A DNA stretch of 37,235 nucleotides, from the NCBI RefSeq assembly GCF_001039355.2, contig NW_019775980.1, positions 126,415 through 163,649 on the forward strand. Direction: 5' to 3'. Positions 23,081-33,989 of this stretch are shown piece by piece. The DNA comes from Lingula anatina. Taxonomy: Eukaryota > Brachiopoda > Lingulata > Lingulida > Lingulidae. Numbering within the stretch: position 1 is the first letter of the stretch; each line of letters begins with the position of its first letter. The position numbers and the translations under genes were made by a program. The notes beneath the pieces were generated by a model, which did not search any database, was not told the DNA's origin, and worked only from the letters and a program-made list of their open reading frames with translations.

Positions 23081-24888
23081 CTAATCAGGGTTAATTTGGG
23101 ATTGAGCAGGAGAGGGATCGGCTTTGTCCAGATTGAGGACTTAAATATAGACTTAACTTGATCAACATCTGCTACACTTTCCTCGTTTTTTTTTCATGAA
23201 GTGTCGCTTATTCAGCCATAAATTACTCAAATTCATTTAACCCCCCCCCCCCCTCTCTCTCTCTCTCATCTAACTCACTATATTATATGGAGGACGCACG
23301 CACTCGGAATAAAAAAAAAAAACATTATGCAGGCTCGCGAGAAAAAAATCAGGAGGAATAAAATGTAATCTGGGTCACACGCAAGTTTGATTTCAGTTTT
23401 CCTTTCACACCTGTGTTGTCACGCTGGCATATAAACCTTGACAAACTCCCCTACGGTAATTATCCCTAAATTTCAAACAACGCATTGCAGTTCCCGTACT
23501 TTACTTTTTAAAGATTCATCACTTTGTTCTACTATCTAAAATGGAATTTTTTCACTGAATTGAACATGTTTTAACACGTGTTATTCTCAACACAATGTTT
23601 TACAGACATCATTCTAAATATTTTATTTGAATATATTGAGCAATTACCTTTCCCGACATTCTCAATCCTCCTGTTATATTCTCACACCCATGTGTATAGT
23701 ATAATAGCCAGAATATACAGCTATTTACGTGAGAACAGAAGGCTATAGGGCGGTATTCTGTATATAAATGTATACATAGACGTCTACACTAGCGGCCCCA
23801 GACAGTGGCGGTGTACGTGGCTTACCTAAGATATCTATTTTCATAACACATAAAGCAGATAATGGAGCAGCAACAATCGCAGTTTGATGTAACACCTGCG
23901 TGTTTATGGAAGGAAATTCCATCGCCTTTGTCGGTTTATTATTTCTCGCTCACCTGAAGGGCGATTGAACAAGTTAAAGGGTATTCCAAATAGGTCCCCT
24001 GCAAGACACAAAGACATGAAATGGGTGTTGGGTAACTTTTAATGCTCCGGTTAGGTGGGGGAATTATTAACCTTAGGTTATCTACTAAATCAAGTCCATG
24101 AAACTTGTATCCAGTCCCGTCCTAGGTATGACGATCCAGGGAGGCACTATGTGATAAAGATGTCAATCCTTGGCTTTCTTTCAACTCAAACATCTGTGTT
24201 AGAATACACCAAATGCATCTGAAGCTAGAAAAGGAGATACATTCTTCTGATTTTTATCTTTGGTACAACTACTAAAAAGCGTAAAATATATTGGACGTCC
24301 ACAAAAAAACTCCTACGGTATACGGGAAGTGGGGCCTCTAATACACCCGTACTTGTACTTTTCCAGTCACCTTACATTTCCGTGTCTACTCAGACACTTC
24401 GGCACTGGTTGACACAGTAAATATGTAACAACTGGCAGTGTGTGTGTGTGTGTGGTATAGACGAGGTGAAGGGGTCGAGCTATTGATCTGAACAAACCTT
24501 ACTGTTAATCGAACTGCTTTCACCTCCGAGGCATCGTAAGCGAACCACTTTTATCTTATTCTGGCTCGAGATTGGCTAAATGGAGGAGGATAGCGACTGG
24601 AATTGATCTCAATTTCGCTGAAATTAGTTGAAGACTCCAGAGAAATTTGATTTGCAGTTCATGCAGGATCACTTTAAACAAACACAGTCTCGTGCGGTCT
24701 AGACGGACTTTTTGTTTCAAGTTAATAGTATTATCCGGTCCTCTTTAGAGCGTCTCTCTCTTTCTCCTTTTCCTTCCGTTCATTCTCTCTCTCTCCTTTT
24801 CCTTCTGTTCATTCTCACACTCACTCTCTCAATTTCTCTCTCTCTCTCTCTCTCCTTCTGTTCATTCTCTCTTTCTCTCTCTCTCTCT
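23081..24888. repeat. 1.8-kb segment repeated after a single n (left copy)
   Basis: It matches 24890 to about 26710. Differences noticed are only TC-tract lengths (7 versus 8 TC units near 23260 and 25070) and the CT-rich end. It contains C13(TC)7 at 23241-23267, (TG)n near 24440 and a CT tract from 24753. Confidence 0.95.
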
Positions 24889-24889
24889 N
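24889..24889. other. Single ambiguous base (n): contig join
   Basis: It lies at the end of the CT tract that closes the left copy, immediately before the right copy begins. Confidence 0.9.
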
Positions 24890-26591
24890 CTAATCAGGGT
24901 TAATTTGGGATTGAGCAGGAGAGGGATCGGCTTTGTCCAGATTGAGGACTTAAATATAGACTTAACTTGATCAACATCTGCTACACTTTCCTCGTTTTTT
25001 TTTCATGAAGTGTCGCTTATTCAGCCATAAATTACTCAAATTCATTTAACCCCCCCCCCCCCTCTCTCTCTCTCTCTCATCTAACTCACTATATTATATG
25101 GAGGACGCACGCACTCGGAATAAAAAAAAAAAACATTATGCAGGCTCGCGAGAAAAAAATCAGGAGGAATAAAATGTAATCTGGGTCACACGCAAGTTTG
25201 ATTTCAGTTTTCCTTTCACACCTGTGTTGTCACGCTGGCATATAAACCTTGACAAACTCCCCTACGGTAATTATCCCTAAATTTCAAACAACGCATTGCA
25301 GTTCCCGTACTTTACTTTTTAAAGATTCATCACTTTGTTCTACTATCTAAAATGGAATTTTTTCACTGAATTGAACATGTTTTAACACGTGTTATTCTCA
25401 ACACAATGTTTTACAGACATCATTCTAAATATTTTATTTGAATATATTGAGCAATTACCTTTCCCGACATTCTCAATCCTCCTGTTATATTCTCACACCC
25501 ATGTGTATAGTATAATAGCCAGAATATACAGCTATTTACGTGAGAACAGAAGGCTATAGGGCGGTATTCTGTATATAAATGTATACATAGACGTCTACAC
25601 TAGCGGCCCCAGACAGTGGCGGTGTACGTGGCTTACCTAAGATATCTATTTTCATAACACATAAAGCAGATAATGGAGCAGCAACAATCGCAGTTTGATG
25701 TAACACCTGCGTGTTTATGGAAGGAAATTCCATCGCCTTTGTCGGTTTATTATTTCTCGCTCACCTGAAGGGCGATTGAACAAGTTAAAGGGTATTCCAA
25801 ATAGGTCCCCTGCAAGACACAAAGACATGAAATGGGTGTTGGGTAACTTTTAATGCTCCGGTTAGGTGGGGGAATTATTAACCTTAGGTTATCTACTAAA
25901 TCAAGTCCATGAAACTTGTATCCAGTCCCGTCCTAGGTATGACGATCCAGGGAGGCACTATGTGATAAAGATGTCAATCCTTGGCTTTCTTTCAACTCAA
26001 ACATCTGTGTTAGAATACACCAAATGCATCTGAAGCTAGAAAAGGAGATACATTCTTCTGATTTTTATCTTTGGTACAACTACTAAAAAGCGTAAAATAT
26101 ATTGGACGTCCACAAAAAAACTCCTACGGTATACGGGAAGTGGGGCCTCTAATACACCCGTACTTGTACTTTTCCAGTCACCTTACATTTCCGTGTCTAC
26201 TCAGACACTTCGGCACTGGTTGACACAGTAAATATGTAACAACTGGCAGTGTGTGTGTGTGTGTGGTATAGACGAGGTGAAGGGGTCGAGCTATTGATCT
26301 GAACAAACCTTACTGTTAATCGAACTGCTTTCACCTCCGAGGCATCGTAAGCGAACCACTTTTATCTTATTCTGGCTCGAGATTGGCTAAATGGAGGAGG
26401 ATAGCGACTGGAATTGATCTCAATTTCGCTGAAATTAGTTGAAGACTCCAGAGAAATTTGATTTGCAGTTCATGCAGGATCACTTTAAACAAACACAGTC
26501 TCGTGCGGTCTAGACGGACTTTTTGTTTCAAGTTAATAGTATTATCCGGTCCTCTTTAGAGCGTCTCTCTCTCTTTCTCCTTTTCCTTCCG

Positions 26592-26628
<37 letters not shown>

Positions 26629-26685
26629 TTTCCTTCCGTTCATTCTCACACACTCTCTCTCAATTTCTCTCTCTCTCTCCTTCTG

Positions 26686-26710
<25 letters not shown>
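24890..26710. repeat. 1.8-kb segment repeated after a single n (right copy, probable assembly artifact)
   Basis: It starts CTAATCAGGG like 23081. Near-identity over unique intronic sequence, with differences confined to dinucleotide runs, points to the same genomic locus (or its two alleles) placed twice. The right end is approximate because the CT repeats do not align uniquely. Confidence 0.9.
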
Positions 26711-26722
<12 letters not shown>

Positions 26723-26754
26723 TCTGTTCATTCTCTCTCTCTCCTTCTGTTCAT

Positions 26755-26804
<50 letters not shown>

Positions 26805-26854
26805 TCATTCTCTCTCTCTCCTTCCGTTCATTCTCTCTCTCCTTCCGTTCATTC

Positions 26855-26911
<57 letters not shown>
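26563..26911. repeat. CT-rich minisatellite, (CT)n with CCTTCYGTTCATT units
   Basis: About 350 bp of CT runs punctuated by several copies of CCTTCCGTTCATT or CCTTCTGTTCATT. It is almost pure pyrimidine on the plus strand. A shorter version is at 24753-24888. Confidence 0.95.
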
Positions 26912-26914
<3 letters not shown>

Positions 26915-28222
26915 CAAATAAATGATATTCGCCATCATCAGGACAGTGCAATCCTAAGTCCTCAGGCGGAAAACAATATCAAGTAACGCCAGCCAGAAAT
27001 ATAACTTTATCAGATATATCGCGGCAAGACAACCAACCCTCCATTATTCGTTACGTTCATGCTTAGCCATATTTGTATAATGAATACCGGCTGCATACGG
27101 TGCAGATGGTATGCTTAAAATATTATACAACAACGTCTATCAAAATCCGTATTAAATATTCTGCACGGCGCTCTTCCGGGTTTTGACCTCATCCTTTTTA
27201 TTGAGTTCTTAAGACTGAAATGTTACTTTAAACGAACTGCAGTTCTTAGCATGAATGAAATTAGAGTTTCTATTAACTGAAATGTCAGCGAACTCTCGAG
27301 AATAACGTGCACGGAAGGGGGGGGGGACTCCTTCAAGGTATTCAACCGCTGCAGTATCCATACTAACTTAAATTTTCCATTTAATTATATGTCGTGAAGG
27401 GACTTCGTATATCATTTATGGTACGCCTCGAGGCTGTGCCACCGACTGTAAATGAGCTCAAGCAGTAATTATGAAGACTACAGAGATCGTGGTGAGACGA
27501 CCTCGCTGTATTATTCAGGTCCAGATTTCTATGGAAACCCCGGGGGAGAGCTGAGGTGTTCGCTCAATGAATTACACTGAACATCTGTGGTTGAATCGAT
27601 GCTCTTTTTCTCCACTGAAGGACAATGGTTAAGTAGGCCTATATGTCTTCAGAGGGACGTTCTTAGCATGTGGTTTGACAACAAGACTTCAAATCTATCC
27701 AGTTTTCTTCATGCTCGCTGACAACCACAATGTGTGACAGTAGTGACACTGTTATAATGGTCTAGCATATAAATGATAAACTTGTGTCTGTCGTTCTCTA
27801 CTTTTTTGGTGCTGGGGGGGGGGGGGGGTTGCAGGATAAACATAAGGTTACTAGGAAAGTTGAATTTTTTCCTGGTCGACTAGTATGATATCAAGGCTTT
27901 AAATCAGCACACATCTATGCCAATATTGAGCACTAGTTATTTTGCACTTTGTGTGTATTACAGGACTGAGTATGAATTTTTTATTAATGTCTGCGAGACC
28001 TTTCAGGATTCAAGTGGGCAAAAATGCTTTACATACTCACACACTTGACATGTGTTATTGTGTTGTTTATTTACTGTGATAACTTGTGTACATACGCCCC
28101 CAGCACCTGTATGCACATCTGGCTGTATTGCTGTACCACAACGTGTCTTATGGTGATAAACTTATGTTGTCTGTACATTAGACTAGTGACATTTAAAAGG
28201 TAGGTTGAGGAATTTCTCCAGA

Positions 28223-28246
28223 TCTCTCTCTCTCTCTCTCTCACAG

Positions 28247-28279
<33 letters not shown>

Positions 28280-28359
28280 AACACACACACAACACACACA
28301 CACACACACATACACACACACACAAACACACACATACACACACACACACACACACACAG
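28223..28359. repeat. Compound (TC)n(CA)n microsatellite
   Basis: About 10 TC units, then roughly 115 bp of CA with scattered AA and TA interruptions. Confidence 0.95.
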
Positions 28360-28794
28360 ATGTACTAACATCGACAAACGCACAAACACAGACCCACACA
28401 GGCATATAAATAGCGTATCCTAGACCTTGGGTGACAACAATCTTTTCTAAGGAGAGAATAAAAGTTACAAGACTTTACAATAGTGCTTTCCCCCTTCCTC
28501 AGGAATATAAAATTTGGCCCTGAGCAGTTTCATTAACTTTCCAGTTATTTTCCTGTCACGCTGTTAGCGGTGACACAACCTTCCTGTGACTGTCTTATGA
28601 TTACGTGTTTTGTGTACAGCTGTGCACAAAAAGCTCATCCGCTTCCTCCCGTCATTGAAATTGTGGTATTTATTGTGTTTAAAACATCAATTAACACGTC
28701 CTGAATGTTACCATTTATGACTTACTATATAATTATGAGTCAATATTCATGTCAGTGTATAATAATAGGCCGTTTTGAGTGGGGTCCCGTAGAC

Positions 28795-28875
28795 ATCTGG
28801 GTTACCTACTCTCCACCAGGGCCACGGATTAATTTTTCACAATATATTCACAGAAATGTCTTTAGATAAATAGAG
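28795..28875 (+). repeat. Dispersed repeat family, copy C
   Basis: ACTCTCCACCAGGGCCACGG followed by ATTAAT and ATTCACAGAAATGTC. It matches the inverted copy at 21195-21330 and the copy at 31450-31555. Confidence 0.5.
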
Positions 28876-28940
28876 AGCCATTTCATTCTCTGGCTTTTTG
28901 AAATTTTCGGTTCCTATAGTATCTGCTACCCTTGAGGAAG

Positions 28941-29033
28941 GTGCCCTCTACCAGGGGCATAGGTAAATGATGTGCATCTTTCTACAACACAGTGGAGAAA
29001 TGCACCATGAGTTCATTAGATACATATCTGTGA
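28941..29033 (+). repeat. Dispersed repeat family, copy D (93 bp)
   Basis: A gapless counterpart of 21102-21194, sharing GTGCCCTCTACCAG, GGAGAAATG and ACATATCTGTG. A further CTGTGGCTCTGGTAGAG at about 29067 looks like its inverted end. Confidence 0.65.
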
Positions 29034-29505
29034 ATATATAGTGAAAATAGGCCTTCTGTGGCTCTGGTAGAGCTGAGGATACGAGTTAGCCATCTCTATT
29101 GCAGCTAGTGGCCTGTACGACACGTATAACGAGATTGGGGGAGGGGGGGGGGGTGGGCAGGAAATTAAATTTTAACCTGAAGATATTCTACACTGGTCCT
29201 AGACGGCAGATAAATACGCCTCAGGTACGTATGTAACAAATAATACAGCAAACAAATACAACTTAATTCCATTTGTTATCCAGGAATACGGAAGCCATTG
29301 TGTGTGTCGGAGATGAAAAATAATCGATCTGAACCTGGAGCAACCGAACACGGTCCTAGATCTGAACGAGCTTAATGTTACATGAAACTAACATTACTGG
29401 TCTATTTATAGATTGCACACAGCACGTTAACATCGGTGGCTTTTTTAACAGAAGTATGTTTACCAATACAGGTATTTCTGTGGAAATGAAGGGATATTCT
29501 TTGAT

Positions 29506-29536
29506 GGGGGAGGGGGGGGGGGGGGGGTTAGGGGGC
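29506..29536. repeat. G-run (plus strand)
   Basis: GGGGGAG followed by a long G tract, then TTAGGGGG. Similar G tracts in intron 1 are at 10630-10642, 21084-21095, 27318-27327, 27814-27828 and 29137-29158. Confidence 0.9.
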
Positions 29537-29665
29537 ATGGATTCCATGCATAACACAAAGTCCCATGTAAGATTAGACAAATTCCAAGAGCGTGCCAATA
29601 TAAATCATTAGGTATAAATGTAAATTATATGAATAAATATTGTTATCAACAAGATCTTTTCTTAC

Positions 29666-29930
29666 CTGACAGCAGGGCCAGCTTCTTGGCTACAACGACA
29701 GCCTTCAGTTCATTGCCACAGCATTTCAAAAGTTTATACTGCAGGTTAAGAAAATCCGAGAAAGTCCGTTTGATGAATCGTGTCCTCTCATCAGACCAGC
29801 GAACCTCCACGATAAAGGCATAATCCGTTTTCCCCGTCTGCGCGTTCTTGATGGTGGCGAAGCCGTTCACTGACGCCTGTTCTATGGATAAATTACAAAA
29901 ACTTAGACCGTCCCACGTGTTGGAAGCCAT
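29666..29930 (-). CDS. PX protein exon 1 (residues 1-88 plus first base of codon 89)
   Basis: This exon encodes the N-terminal part of the PX domain. The start is the ATG at 29930-29928, with G at -3 and G at +4 (a good Kozak context) and an in-frame TAA seven codons upstream. Visible PX features are the first beta strands (residues 21-48, including V43-R44-W45-S46-D47), then the phosphoinositide-binding segment I53-K54-R55-T56-F57-S58-D59-F60, where families usually show R-R-Y/F. The first Arg (R55, the position of the lipid-binding Arg of p47phox) is kept and the second is Thr. Helix 1 follows (L61-L68). The segment after it, about residues 77-88, normally carries a PxxP motif but has no proline here. 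The exon ends at a strong donor, CAG|GTAAGA, in phase 1. That the protein binds lipid is inferred from the family. Confidence 0.88.
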
Positions 29931-31449
29931 GTCCGATGTGGAGAGTAGTTATATGCACAATATATACTGAGATACCTTTTCCACAAGGCCGCTAAATCTG
30001 TGGCAGGAAATATGACGACAGCGACGTCAGACGTATTTTATAAGAAAGAGTGTGTGGAGAAAAATTCCTGTCTTTTCCTTTTGCTTCAACTACGTGCTGA
30101 GATGGCGCCTTGCCCAAGATTGCCAGCTTTCTATCTCCCAAAACGCACTGCTTTCCTTTAACTCCAACAATCAATAGAAGCCCTTGGTAGATAACGTTGG
30201 AATTTTACTCCGCAGCGGTTTCCAACACTGACAAAAGGCAACGTTCGGTGTTTCTGAATAACAGTCTGCTTATCTTTCCTGGCAAAGTTTAGAATTGATC
30301 ATAACCTGAAGCAAGAGAAGAGAAAAATTAGTCATAAAATTCTGAGTCTGGCACTGTTTTCAGTTACCTTCGTCATAAGAGATACGCAAATGAACCGAAT
30401 CTTCTGAAGGCCAAATAGCGAACCTCGAGCAAAGTAAGGCCAAGCATCTATATTGGTTTGTCTGAAATGCCTTACCTAAAATAAAAAGAACCCTGTGAAC
30501 GGTTCTATCTTAATTTCAACTGGTATTTATCTTACAGTTGTAAGTCAGTCTTATAAATTCAATCACAAATTGGTCTTTGGCTGCAGCCGAACCAGAATAT
30601 ATAAAGATCCGGTGTACAGGAAATCCGGTACAAGTTGATCCGCATTGCTTCCGATGGACGCTCAAATCAAAACAAATATGACCTATCCAGTAAAACACAA
30701 TAGAACTACATATATAAATATATAATTTAAAATCCCAAAATTGTTTTAAAACTAAATATTTTTCATGTTGGATTAGGAATAAAATTAGATTCAATCATGA
30801 CATAAACACAATGGAAGTAATTAACCCCAATTCATAACAATAATTTTAATGATGAGTAGCCGGATATTATATATGAGTGTGTAACCCACAATCGAGATCA
30901 AGGTTTATTTATTTCCAGCTAAAGGTAATCTTTCTACCTGCTTTCCGGGTTTCTGGTTATTCCACTGGACGAGCCTTTCGTTTCCTCGTAAAGAGTGACA
31001 TCAGTTGAAGCGAGAGCGAAAACAATATCAGATTTCAGCCCAGAGATACTTAGTCGGAAAACGGACAAATGGCCTCAACTTTTGTGAAGGTTCAAATTTT
31101 ATTACGGTGTCACGGTGTAAGCTTCATATTTGTGACTGCGGTAATAGGTTTAGAGTGACTGTGTCAGCGTTATTGTTTCACTTACAGTTCTATTATTGTG
31201 GGCAGGGCACCTTATGCATCACTGCTGTACGAGAGCAACGATATCGGCACTAAATTACAACAGCGTTTTAACATCACCCAGCGTTTGAAATATTACATTT
31301 TTTATATATTGTATTATATTTTTCTGCGTCCAAATGGCAGTCTTCGGCTACTGACAGAATGGTCGAGATAATTAGAAATAATTGGAAAACTGCCCTATAT
31401 CGCATTCGTATCCGAAAAAACAAAATCTAAAATTCGGTCGAGGGATAGA

Positions 31450-31555
31450 ATTTATGACCCCCCCCTCCCCTCACTCAACAACGGCCTACCCAATTTCAGG
31501 ACCACAAATTGACTTTTTAACAGATATTCACAGATACGCATGTATGTTTCTGGCT
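31450..31555 (+). repeat. Dispersed repeat family, copy F
   Basis: CAGGACCACAAATTGAC followed by ATATTCACAGATACGCATGT. It resembles the copy at 28795 and the minus strand of 21195-21330. It lies upstream of the PX coding exons. Confidence 0.45.
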
Positions 31556-31923
31556 AATTCTTGACGGTTTTCAACTGTTCAGCGAGAATATTTGTCAGTA
31601 TTAATGTCACCATGCACTCAGCTAGCTTCTACTATTTATTGTACGGAGTATTCCAGTCTCAGGGATTTCTTTCACTGCTCATTATCCTTTTAATTCAAGT
31701 GACGGTTATCTCACAATGCACCTGACACACGTAACACTGCTATATCATCGCTGCTATTGTTCGGCACTTATCGACCTTGTCACGTAACGTACAGTACTGT
31801 ACCCACTGGAGCTGTGACAAGACACACCGTGGCCGTCCATAAAACAGCATGGAGTCGCTTGATTGCAATTCCCCTCTTTTCTACCTGAGGCAAGCGGAAG
31901 ATGGGTTTGATGTGAGAGCTCAC

Positions 31924-31950
31924 AGAGAGAGAGAGTGAGAGAGAGAGAGG
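31924..31950. repeat. (GA)n microsatellite
   Basis: A 27-bp GA tract with one GT interruption. Confidence 0.9.
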
Positions 31951-32319
31951 TGCAATTAAACACCTACTCCATGAAATAAAAGCTTAACGCTTTTTTTTTT
32001 GTAAACGCAAATCTGAACGAGATCTACTTATATTGGAGTTGCTCATAGCTGACTCATAGCGACAGTATCATGTTACCAGCCTCGACTTTGACGGGCCCGC
32101 TTTCCCAGCAGCGTTACCTGTGGGTCCCCGTACCATACCAGTGACAACTGATATCCATGTGTCACCTACTTCACTGTTAAAACTTCACGTTGACATATTT
32201 CTGGAGATGATCGCTACGAGAGTTAGCTGGGTGAAGTAAGTGACGGCACTGCGTTAACCTCGGCACTGAGGGCCATGGGGTAGAAATTTAAAATTTACCA
32301 CGTTTTTACCGCCAACATA

Positions 32320-32386
32320 CAAACAATCAAACAAACAGACAAACAAAACAAACAAACAAACAATAAATAAATAAATAAATAAATAA
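32320..32386. repeat. (CAAA)n(ATAA)n compound microsatellite
   Basis: An imperfect CAAA tract to about 32362, then about six ATAA units. Confidence 0.92.
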
Positions 32387-32689
32387 AAATAGTATTGAAT
32401 CCACCTTACAGTTTTTCAAGGTTCAACATATGAAATGTCTCAGGACTAGAGCAAAGTTTCATTTCCACCTTGTAACTATTATTTACACTATCTACTTCGT
32501 TCCACGGGAATTGGTGTCACTGACAATGTACTAAACAACCTATGTAAATACTCGGACCTCTTTTATTCTCAGCTTTTCCTCTTCTACAATTCATTCAGGC
32601 CTCTGGCTTCCCACGTCCGTGTTATACTATACTCGAGCACTCCCGTCCAACTTTCATATTCACTGTTGTGTGGGCGGATACAGGGGGTA

Positions 32690-32736
32690 CTGGGGGGGGG
32701 GGGCGGGAAGGGTGAAGGGTTCGGTGGGGGGGGGGT
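32690..32736. repeat. G-rich tract
   Basis: Two long G-runs separated by GGGAAGGGTGAAGGG, preceded by GGGCGGATACAGGGGG, which resembles the left end of the hAT-like MITE at 16086. No matching right end was found. Confidence 0.7.
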
Positions 32737-33689
32737 CCCCTCACACCCTCTTCCGCCAAATACAAGGTATAAGGACGTTAAGAAAGGCGCAATCTGCAGT
32801 GTAACACTGTAATAAAACAGGCAAACTGCCACCAGGCAATGTAGCTCAACCCAAGAACTTAACATAAAACTGAGTTGTTTAATCCCTGTCGGAAGCATGA
32901 ACTGGGAGCCTGGGGGCAACTACATATAACCGTGTTCTAGGTTGTGGGATTATTTACGTGAGAATACAGTAACTTGGTCGCTCTGACAGTCTTACTTACA
33001 TCATAGTTTTCCTGTAACGGTTGCACATCTCTTTGTTAGTCCATACACCCGAAAAGGAATTTGATATCGATCACAATTCTAATTCCGTATCCCTCTTTTT
33101 CTGCACTCTGGCGTGTCAAACATTGACAAAAATTGATCTTCGTCTGCTTAGGTAATAAGAGGCTTGCTTTTCTCGTCTAAAAACGCCCTTTTCTTCAATG
33201 ATATTGCAACTTTTTCAACGTACCCCTGTATGCACCGCTAGAAGGTATTCTCGAGTGAATATTCCGCACACTAGCAGCAAGTTGATGATTCAAATATGTA
33301 ATTTTTTCTTTTCTTCTCTCTCAGTATCCTGTCTTGTTCATGAAGCCTGCATTCTGCTGATGTAGACCTATCTACTGAATATAGCTAACATAAATATGTA
33401 ATGTGCGGATCCAGCAGTATGACTATAGAACACTAAATCCGTTAATGTCGGTGCCCCCAACCTTCTCACTCCTCTGACATCATCGGCAAGTATTTCACTG
33501 GCGATCACATTACAGTGGGCGACCCCAACACCCGCGCGATTCACTCGACTTCTTCCCCTGGTCAGTGAATTTTCAAGATCAACGAAACCAAAGGGATATT
33601 CCCAGTCCTAGCTTTTCTGCGATTGTGAAAACTGCGTTTATCAGCAATCGACGAACCCTGAGAGTTTGAAGGATGTATTTAATCCCGTC

Positions 33690-33980
33690 GTGGTTAATTA
33701 GAGGCAGATCCACTGCAGCAGCGTTCGTTACTGCCTAGCATTAAGTGAGCTTCAACGCCCTCTGCGCTAGCCTCGCATCTCGGCCGCTTCGCTCACTGCG
33801 CATCCGCCAATCAACACGCTGACGGGATTGTCTGCTTTCCCGGCTGTTAATTCCTACCAGATGCGTCTCTCTTGGTCGCTATTGATTTCATTTCCGAAGG
33901 ACTAATCACCCCTGGTCCTCACGTGAAATTCTGGGGGACGCTGGCAGCGTTTTAGGCGGGGTTTTGAGCAGGTGGAGAGG
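33690..33980. promoter_or_regulatory. CpG-rich segment with CCAAT, NRF1-like, E-box and GC-box motifs
   Basis: About a dozen CpGs fall between 33740 and 33860, far more than in the surrounding AT-rich DNA. Motifs seen are GCCAATCA (33806-33813), an NRF1-like CTGCGCATCCG (33797-33807), the palindromic E-box TCACGTGA (33919-33926) and GGCGGGG (33955-33961). The block lies about 3.8 kb upstream of the PX ATG, so it could be that gene's promoter with a noncoding first exon. It could equally serve a plus-strand gene outside the window. The motifs are seen; the promoter role is inferred. Confidence 0.4.
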
Positions 33981-33989
33981 ATAAGGAAA

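Larger units (their letters stand above)
10237..29665 (-). other. Intron 1 of the PX gene (19429 bp as assembled)
   Basis: It is bounded by donor GTAAGA at 29665 and acceptor TTTCAG ending at 10237. It carries most of the microsatellites, three MITE-like elements, members of a dispersed repeat family and two apparent assembly duplications, each at a single n. Removing the duplicated copies leaves about 17.4 kb. I found no convincing exon on either strand inside it. Long stretches such as 11250-13050, 13100-14900, 15000-16080, 16600-18470 and 26930-28200 show nothing I can name. Confidence 0.75.
7399..29930 (-). other. Gene span: spliced PX-domain protein, 3 coding exons, 281 aa
   Basis: Joining 29930-29666, 10236-10136 and 7878-7399 on the minus strand gives one open frame of 846 nt (265+101+480) with a stop only at the end. 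Both introns have GT..AG ends and matching phases (phase 1, then phase 0). The product is a PX (phox homology) domain at about residues 20-136 followed by an acidic and serine-rich tail of about 145 residues. PX domains bind phosphoinositides and bring cytosolic proteins to membranes. By eye the closest relatives are the PX domains of NADPH-oxidase organizers (p47phox, NOXO1) and Tks adaptors (SH3PXD2). Those proteins carry SH3 domains after the PX domain and none is visible here. An in-frame TAA at 29951-29949 precedes the ATG. The orthologue is unknown, so no symbol is given. Confidence 0.85.
29952..33689. other. Upstream of the PX start; no exon recognised
   Basis: It would contain the 5' UTR and possibly a noncoding first exon, but I cannot place them. 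It holds dispersed repeat copy F, a GA tract (31924-31950), the CAAA/ATAA tract and a G-rich stretch at 32690-32736. Confidence 0.5.

Noticed and set aside
26523-26921. Ser/Leu-repeat protein
   Set aside because: Translation of CT repeats; the opposite strand gives an equally meaningless Arg/Glu repeat.
28071-28423. Cys/Val and Thr/His repeat proteins
   Set aside because: Translations of a CA/TG microsatellite, as are those at 11051-11275 and 20178-20372.
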